Shown here: positions 59,417 through 64,000 of the stretch, piece after piece
Position numbering within the stretch: position 1 is the first letter of the stretch
How the letters are laid out: each line of letters starts with the position of its first letter
Position numbers and translations under genes: made by a program
The notes under the pieces: model-generated
Seen by the model: the letters and a program-made list of their open reading frames with translations, nothing else
What the model was told of the DNA's origin: nothing
Databases searched by the model: none
Assembly (NCBI GenBank): GCA_006546595.1
Contig: VIAD01000004.1
Coordinates: 246,181 to 310,180, forward strand
Length of the DNA: 64,000 bases
Direction: 5' to 3'
Origin: Moraxellaceae bacterium AER2_44_116
Lineage (GTDB): Bacteria; Pseudomonadota; Gammaproteobacteria; Pseudomonadales; Moraxellaceae

Positions 59417-62371
59417 ATGAATTACAAAAAAAACATACTGCTGGTGTTTTTTATTTTAAATATAATCAATACGGTACATGCAAATCATTTAAACAACACC
59501 TTCCTTAACTCTGAGCTATTGCCTATTTGCTATGACTTTCGTTTTTGTGGTTACATGGATACCCATGGAAAAAATATCATTACTCCAAAGTTTAGCGAAG
59601 CACTTTTTTTTAATGACGAAAATACTGCAATTGTAAGAAAAGATAATTTGTATGGAATGATTAATCGTAAGGGCGATTATATTATTGAGCCTCAGTTTTC
59701 ATATCTTGGTGACTTTAAGGATGGACTTGCATTAGCTGGCAACAAACATAGCCTATATGGTTATATTAATAAAAATGGTGAGTTTATTATTAAGCCTAAA
59801 TTTCAAAGAGCTAAGTCATTTGTTGGAGGTTTAGCTATTGTTTTTAAAGATGATTTCTGGGGTGTAATTAACCAGCAGGGAGCGTTTATAGCTTCTCCTC
59901 AATTTACCTACATTGATTCTTTTAATAATGGCGTTGCATTCGCAAAGAAAGAGGGACTCTGGGGTATTCTGAATACACAAGGAAGTTTTATGGTGATGCC
60001 GCAGTTTCAATATATTAATGGCTTTATTAGAAGCTTTAATGAGGATTTAGCTCTTGCAAAGCAAGATAATTTGTTTGGGTTTATTAATACTGAAGGACAG
60101 TTTGTTATTAGCCCAAAATTTAAAAAAGCAGGTTTTTTTTCGGAGGGTTTAGCTGCTGTCTTAAAAAATGATTTATATGGATTTATTAACAAGAAAGGTG
60201 ATTTTGTTATTCCACCACAATATGATGATGCTAGTTATTTTATAGAGGGTTTAGCATATGTCAAAAAAAATGGACACGTAGGGTTTATTAATAAAAAAGG
60301 TGAGTGGCAAGTAAAACCTATAATTTCTACATCGGATTTTTCAAAAAATGAAGACGAGCAAAGCAAGCACTTTAATCATGGCTTTTTAAAAATAATAAAA
60401 AGTGATTTAGAAGAGTATTATATCGATAAGAAAGGGAAAGCTATTTATCCCATAAAAAATATCATAGTAAGTAAAGAAAATAATATGATACAAGTATTAA
60501 AACCACAAAGATTGCATGAGTTTTGTTACGCCTTAAATAAATGTGGGTATGTAAATAATATTGGTAATATTGTGATTCCTCCAGTTTATGATGAAGTTGG
60601 TTTTTTTAACCTTGGCGTAGCACGGGTTAAGAAAAATGGTCTACTGGGTCTTATAAAGAATGATGGAAATTTTTTTCTAAAACCACAGTTCCAATCTATA
60701 GAAAAATGTTATAAAGATGAATATGTTAGCGATTTTATCATTGTTAAAAAAAATGAATTATTTGGCCTTGTTGATTTTAAAGGAGATGTAATTATTCCAA
60801 TAAAATATGATGATATTAGATGCACTCCAAATAAAAATATATTTCAAACAAAAAAATCAGATAAAGATAAGTTGGTGAGTGTTAGTGATAATAATCTTTT
60901 TAAAAGAATTGGATTTTATAGTTTCGATAATGATAATAGCTTTGTGTATATAATTCAATATGAAACTATGTTAAAAGGATTTGCCGATATTACAGGAAAA
61001 ATTATTGTAAATCCGAAATTTAAAGAGTTGGGTAAGTTTAACGATGGTGTGGCAGTTGCCAAGCAAGATGAATTATATGGACTTATAAACACAAAGGGAG
61101 ATTTTGTCATTCAGCCCCAATTTGAATCAATCTATGTATTTAAAGAAGGTTTTGCACAGGTTAAAAAAGATGGTTTATTGGGTTTTATTGACACAAGTGG
61201 AAGGGTTGTCAGTGAGCCTCAATTTGAGTACGCTGAAAATTTTGAGCGAGGACTAGCTAAAGTAGCAATAAAAAAACTATGGGGTTTGATTAATACTAAG
61301 GGTGAAATTGTCATTGAGCCACAATTTGATGAAATTAGAAAGTTTGATAATAGATTTGCCCGTGTTGTAAAAAATGGTTTATATGGATTAATAAACTCGG
61401 AAGGTGAAATTGTTATTGAGCCACAATTTGAAGATCTTCGAGTTTATGGTAAAAATTTAGTAATTATTAAGGTAAATGGATTGTATGGTCTTTTAAAAGT
61501 GGGCGAAGATACTAGCAATAAATCATTGTTTGAAAAAATAGGTCTTTTAAATAAGCCAATTCAAGAAGTCTTATATGCATCAATAAAAAATGAAATAAAA
61601 ACGATTATTAAGCCTGAATTTGATAGGATAGGAGGTGTTAATGTAGATAGGTATGGATATGATGATGATGTTTTTTATTTTGATGAGGAAGAAAATGGAC
61701 ATGAGTTAATTAAAGTTGTAAAAAATAATTTAATGAGTTTGGCAACTCTTGATGGTAAAGTTCAAATAAAGCCTGAGTATCAAGAAATTAAAGAATTTAT
61801 GGGGTATTATAATTATCATGTTGTTATTTTTAGAGTTAATAAAAATGGACTTTATGGTTTGATTGATATGAATGGTAATATGATCGTTGAGCCTGAATTT
61901 GAGGCAATAGAGTGGGTGAATCAAAAAATTATTAAAGTCAAAAAAAATGGTTTATATGGTTTGATGACTACTGATTTTAAACCAATTGTCGTTCCTCAAT
62001 TTAGTGAGGTTTTAGAAGGCACCAATGATTTTGTATGGGTTAAAAAAAATGGATTGTTTGGCCTTTTAAAGTTTAATGGTCAATGGCTTGTTCCTCCTCA
62101 ATTTAAAAGCTTCCATAGCTGTTTTTCGTCAGCTTCCGGTTACGATAAAAGTGCACCTCTATGTGTTCAAAAAGACGGGTTGTTTGGATTGATACATAAT
62201 GGTAAATGGTTACTTAAGCCTCAATTTAAATTCTTCGGTTTCGGTTTTCACTATTCACACAGGAACTTTATACTCGTCAAGCAAGGAGGTCGCGTACGTC
62301 TTGTTGACTCTAAAGGACATTACATAACGAGCTTTGATAAAAACTTAGCTAAAGTTGTCAAAAAAAGATAA
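59417..62371 (+). CDS. Large exported WG-repeat protein
   Basis: 984 residues with a signal peptide (YKKNILLVFFILNIINTVHA). The rest is about twenty tandem WG (KWG) units of 32-36 residues, each built on L(Y/W/F)G(L/F)INxxGxxVIxPQF followed by FxxGLAxVKKNG. Such repeats are thought to fold as small beta units; roles are mostly unknown. Clear units run from about residue 65 to 300, 375 to 460, 515 to 690 and 765 to 970. AGGAAAAGGAAG precedes the ATG. Its DNA is much more AT-rich than all other genes here (runs of A, AAT and TTT codons), suggesting foreign origin. Confidence 0.87.
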   Translation: MNYKKNILLVFFILNIINTVHANHLNNTFLNSELLPICYDFRFCGYMDTHGKNIITPKFSEALFFNDENTAIVRKDNLYGMINRKGDYIIEPQFSYLGDFKDGLALAGNKHSLYGYINKNGEFIIKPKFQRAKSFVGGLAIVFKDDFWGVINQQGAFIASPQFTYIDSFNNGVAFAKKEGLWGILNTQGSFMVMPQFQYINGFIRSFNEDLALAKQDNLFGFINTEGQFVISPKFKKAGFFSEGLAAVLKNDLYGFINKKGDFVIPPQYDDASYFIEGLAYVKKNGHVGFINKKGEWQVKPIISTSDFSKNEDEQSKHFNHGFLKIIKSDLEEYYIDKKGKAIYPIKNIIVSKENNMIQVLKPQRLHEFCYALNKCGYVNNIGNIVIPPVYDEVGFFNLGVARVKKNGLLGLIKNDGNFFLKPQFQSIEKCYKDEYVSDFIIVKKNELFGLVDFKGDVIIPIKYDDIRCTPNKNIFQTKKSDKDKLVSVSDNNLFKRIGFYSFDNDNSFVYIIQYETMLKGFADITGKIIVNPKFKELGKFNDGVAVAKQDELYGLINTKGDFVIQPQFESIYVFKEGFAQVKKDGLLGFIDTSGRVVSEPQFEYAENFERGLAKVAIKKLWGLINTKGEIVIEPQFDEIRKFDNRFARVVKNGLYGLINSEGEIVIEPQFEDLRVYGKNLVIIKVNGLYGLLKVGEDTSNKSLFEKIGLLNKPIQEVLYASIKNEIKTIIKPEFDRIGGVNVDRYGYDDDVFYFDEEENGHELIKVVKNNLMSLATLDGKVQIKPEYQEIKEFMGYYNYHVVIFRVNKNGLYGLIDMNGNMIVEPEFEAIEWVNQKIIKVKKNGLYGLMTTDFKPIVVPQFSEVLEGTNDFVWVKKNGLFGLLKFNGQWLVPPQFKSFHSCFSSASGYDKSAPLCVQKDGLFGLIHNGKWLLKPQFKFFGFGFHYSHRNFILVKQGGRVRLVDSKGHYITSFDKNLAKVVKKR

Positions 62372-62410
62372 GCAAACCTAGACTTGGTGGGCTGGGCTTA
62401 AATCCAGTAA

Positions 62411-62437
62411 GGTAGGATGGATAGACGGAGGAAACCC
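62411..62437 (+). repeat. Repeat family 3 (GTAGGATAGGTAGAGGC-CGAAACCCATC), degenerate copy
   Basis: GGTAGGATGGATAGACGGAGGAAACCCATCAT aligns with the plus-oriented copy at 63894-63927 with a few changes. With the minus-oriented copy 62501-62534 it forms a MITE-like palindrome of about 120 bp. Confidence 0.6.
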
Positions 62438-62489
62438 ATCATTTGCGGTTTGGATAAAGGCAGTGGTGTGTCAAAAAGCAGTGCATAAT

Positions 62490-62534
62490 CCATTGATTAT
62501 GATGGGTTTCGTGCCTCTACCTATCCTACGCTTG
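62490..62534 (-). repeat. Repeat family 3, left arm of inverted repeat flanking RCC1 gene
   Basis: Bases 62501-62534 are the exact reverse complement of 63894-63927 (34 of 34). The match extends to 62490 with two mismatches. A degenerate third copy in the same orientation follows at about 62561-62588 (GATGGGTTTTGTATCTCTACTATTCT). Confidence 0.85.
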
Positions 62535-62641
62535 TTATTTGTGATGATGAATTTTATGGTGATGGGTTTTGTATCTCTACTATTCTAATAATAGGGTTTT
62601 AGAAACTAATTTGTAAAAATACAACGCAGGAAGCTCTCTCT

Positions 62642-63875
62642 ATGTCTTTTAATACATGGCTAAAGAATAGTCGTTTTCTATTGTGGTCTTTTGCATTTAT
62701 TCCTTTAACGTCATGCAGTATGGATTTTCCATGGACAAACAAAGAGCCAATCCCCTTTGAGCAACCTTTACCCATTAACACGCAGCCTAAGCGATTGGCA
62801 TTAGGCTATAGTTTTGCGATAGGCGTTAAAGAGGATGGGACAGTGTGGAGTTGGGGGGGGGGGATGGAAAGGAGTATTAGGAACAGGCTATCAAAGTCGT
62901 GAAAACCCACAAGTTATACCTAATATGACCGATTTTATTGAGGTAGCCTCAGGCAGTGAGCATGTATTGGCGTTGCGTAAAGACGGTACAGTATGGAGTT
63001 GGGGCAGTAATGAAAAAGGGGCATTAGGATATAAAGATGATGGTGTGTCTTATGGACCACCAAATGAAATACGTTTTAGGCCACATCAACTAACCCCCAA
63101 ACAAATACCTAATTTAAAAAACATTATAAGTATAGCAGCAGGGTATAGTTTTTCATTGGCGTTGGATAAGCAGGGAAGAGTGTGGGGATGGGGGAGTGAG
63201 TCTTATATATTAAAAAATGTCTTTGACAAAACCACACAAAAAGAACCAAAGATTGTATATGAAGATAAAAATATTGCCAAAATAGTGGCTGACCGCTCGG
63301 CAGAAACGAGCATCATTTTTAATGATGGGACAGCAATTATTTTCCCCGTGGGTAGTTCGGAAATGTTTGATGATGTTAAAGAAGGTACTCTGTTAAAAGA
63401 CTACCGTATTTACCGTGTGCCTTTTAATGATGTGGTTGATGTCAGTATGGGAGGTGCAGGAAGTTTGTACGCCTTGTTACGAAAAGATGGCACCGTATGG
63501 GCATTAGGCATGAATAAATTTGGTGCCTTAGGACAATGCGATTATAAGCGTTATAAAGGCTTTGTCAGAGTAAAAAATCTAAGCCGTATCAAAAAAATAA
63601 ATACCACCATTGCATGGGATGAAGAAGGGTATTTATGGCATTGGGGAGTCAATATTTATGAAAAATTGCTGCTTAAACAAATTGTTGGTAATTATTATAA
63701 TGGTCATGAACCCTGCCCGATACGCGGCATTAAAAAAACTGATTTAAGTTTTTTTGTGGATGGCCATATCAATCAAGTCAATCAAGTTATTGGCTTAGAC
63801 AATGGCGAAGTCTTGTTTTTAGAAGAGCGTCGCAGTAAGGAGGCGTTGCATCCCATCAATTGGTCTTGGAAATAA
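62642..63875 (+). pseudogene. RCC1-repeat lipoprotein gene, frame broken at a G11 tract (phase-variable?)
   Basis: The first frame (62642-62902) gives a signal peptide with lipobox LTSC (Cys25) and one RCC1 strand (SFAIGVKEDGTVWSWGGG), then leaves frame. The second frame, usable from the G-run to 63875, continues at once with WKGVLGTGYQS and further RCC1 units (EHVLALRKDGTVWSWGSNEKGALG, SFSLALDKQGRVWGWG, SLYALLRKDGTVWALGMNKFGALG). The break is a run of 11 G at 62853-62863. With 10 G the two halves join into one protein of about 410 residues with a perfect RCC1 unit. It may be a phase-off allele, a sequencing error, or decay. Confidence 0.83.
62853..62863 (+). repeat. Homopolymer G11 tract
   Basis: Eleven consecutive G inside an otherwise AT-leaning gene, at the exact junction of the two reading frames of the RCC1 gene. 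Such tracts change length by slipped-strand mispairing. Confidence 0.9.
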
Positions 63876-63893
63876 ACGTCAACTACACACAAG

Positions 63894-63938
63894 CAAGCGT
63901 AGGATAGGTAGAGGCACGAAACCCATCGCAATCAATGG
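63894..63938 (+). repeat. Repeat family 3, right arm of inverted repeat flanking RCC1 gene
   Basis: Reverse complement of 62490-62534 (34 exact bases, 43 of 45 overall). It begins 18 bases after the RCC1 stop codon. Its RNA could pair with the left arm, or the pair could be two insertions of the same element in opposite orientation. Confidence 0.85.
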
Positions 63939-64000
63939 CTTGTACAGAGCCTGTAAATTAAACTGTGTAAACGTTTAAATTTAGATACCCTTTTAAAGGG

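Overview
The window reads as a chromosomal segment of a gammaproteobacterium with fairly low GC (roughly mid-40s percent by eye). The evidence is gene order: yqgE-ruvX; yhbY divergent from rlmE-ftsH-folP-glmM-tpiA-secG-tRNA-Leu(GAG); tRNA-fMet-rimP-nusA-infB-rbfA-truB-rpsO-pnp; and trxA-rho. These match the classical Escherichia/Pseudomonas arrangement. A Thiotrichales-type relative is possible, but that is only a guess. No phage, plasmid, CRISPR or transposase gene was seen.

Layout. 1-3000: an SDR oxidoreductase, yqgE-ruvX, yhbY and a small lipoprotein. 3197-18953: the rRNA methylation / FtsH / folate / cell wall / translation-transcription core, with two tRNAs and a strong promoter in front of the initiator tRNA. 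19087-23598: a putative TRAP-type uptake locus (helical lipoprotein, periplasmic binding protein, fused permease). 23657-26600: rhombosortase, a START-domain protein, an unknown exported protein and MtgA. 26753-31477: polyphosphate metabolism, with ppk1 behind a textbook Pho box and ppx on the opposite strand, separated by an alpha/beta hydrolase that has an Asp nucleophile. 31670-35899: trxA, rho, pyrB and a catalytically dead dihydroorotase homologue (PyrC'). 36069-38513: a glycine-rich RRM protein and glnK-amtB. 38690-44041: a hybrid kinase, a hydrolase, and an XRE/MmyB-like regulator divergent from a small membrane protein.

44164-50776 is the most system-like accessory region. A membrane-anchored spermidine-synthase-like protein overlaps a flavin amine-oxidase-like lipoprotein on the minus strand. 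Divergently, a tight operon encodes a DUF350 membrane protein, an SPFH-SHOCT protein, AdoMet decarboxylase (SpeD), a double zinc-ribbon/DUF4178-like membrane protein and a previously easy-to-miss 51-residue Ser/Gly-tailed membrane peptide. Together they look like a polyamine-linked envelope-stress module. 50794-59266 holds a CDF transporter, a second hybrid kinase, a CAP/SCP protein, an unknown helical protein, a lipase-like hydrolase and an orphan GspE/PilB ATPase.

59417-63875 is a strikingly AT-rich pair of repeat-protein genes: a 984-residue exported WG-repeat protein, then an RCC1-repeat lipoprotein whose reading frame is broken at an 11-G tract, a strong phase-variation candidate. The RCC1 gene is bracketed by a near-perfect 45-bp inverted repeat.

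Several dispersed intergenic repeat families run through the window. The main one is a MITE-like element of about 38-140 bp with AGGACTTACGC...GCGTAAGTCCT ends, seen at least seven times.
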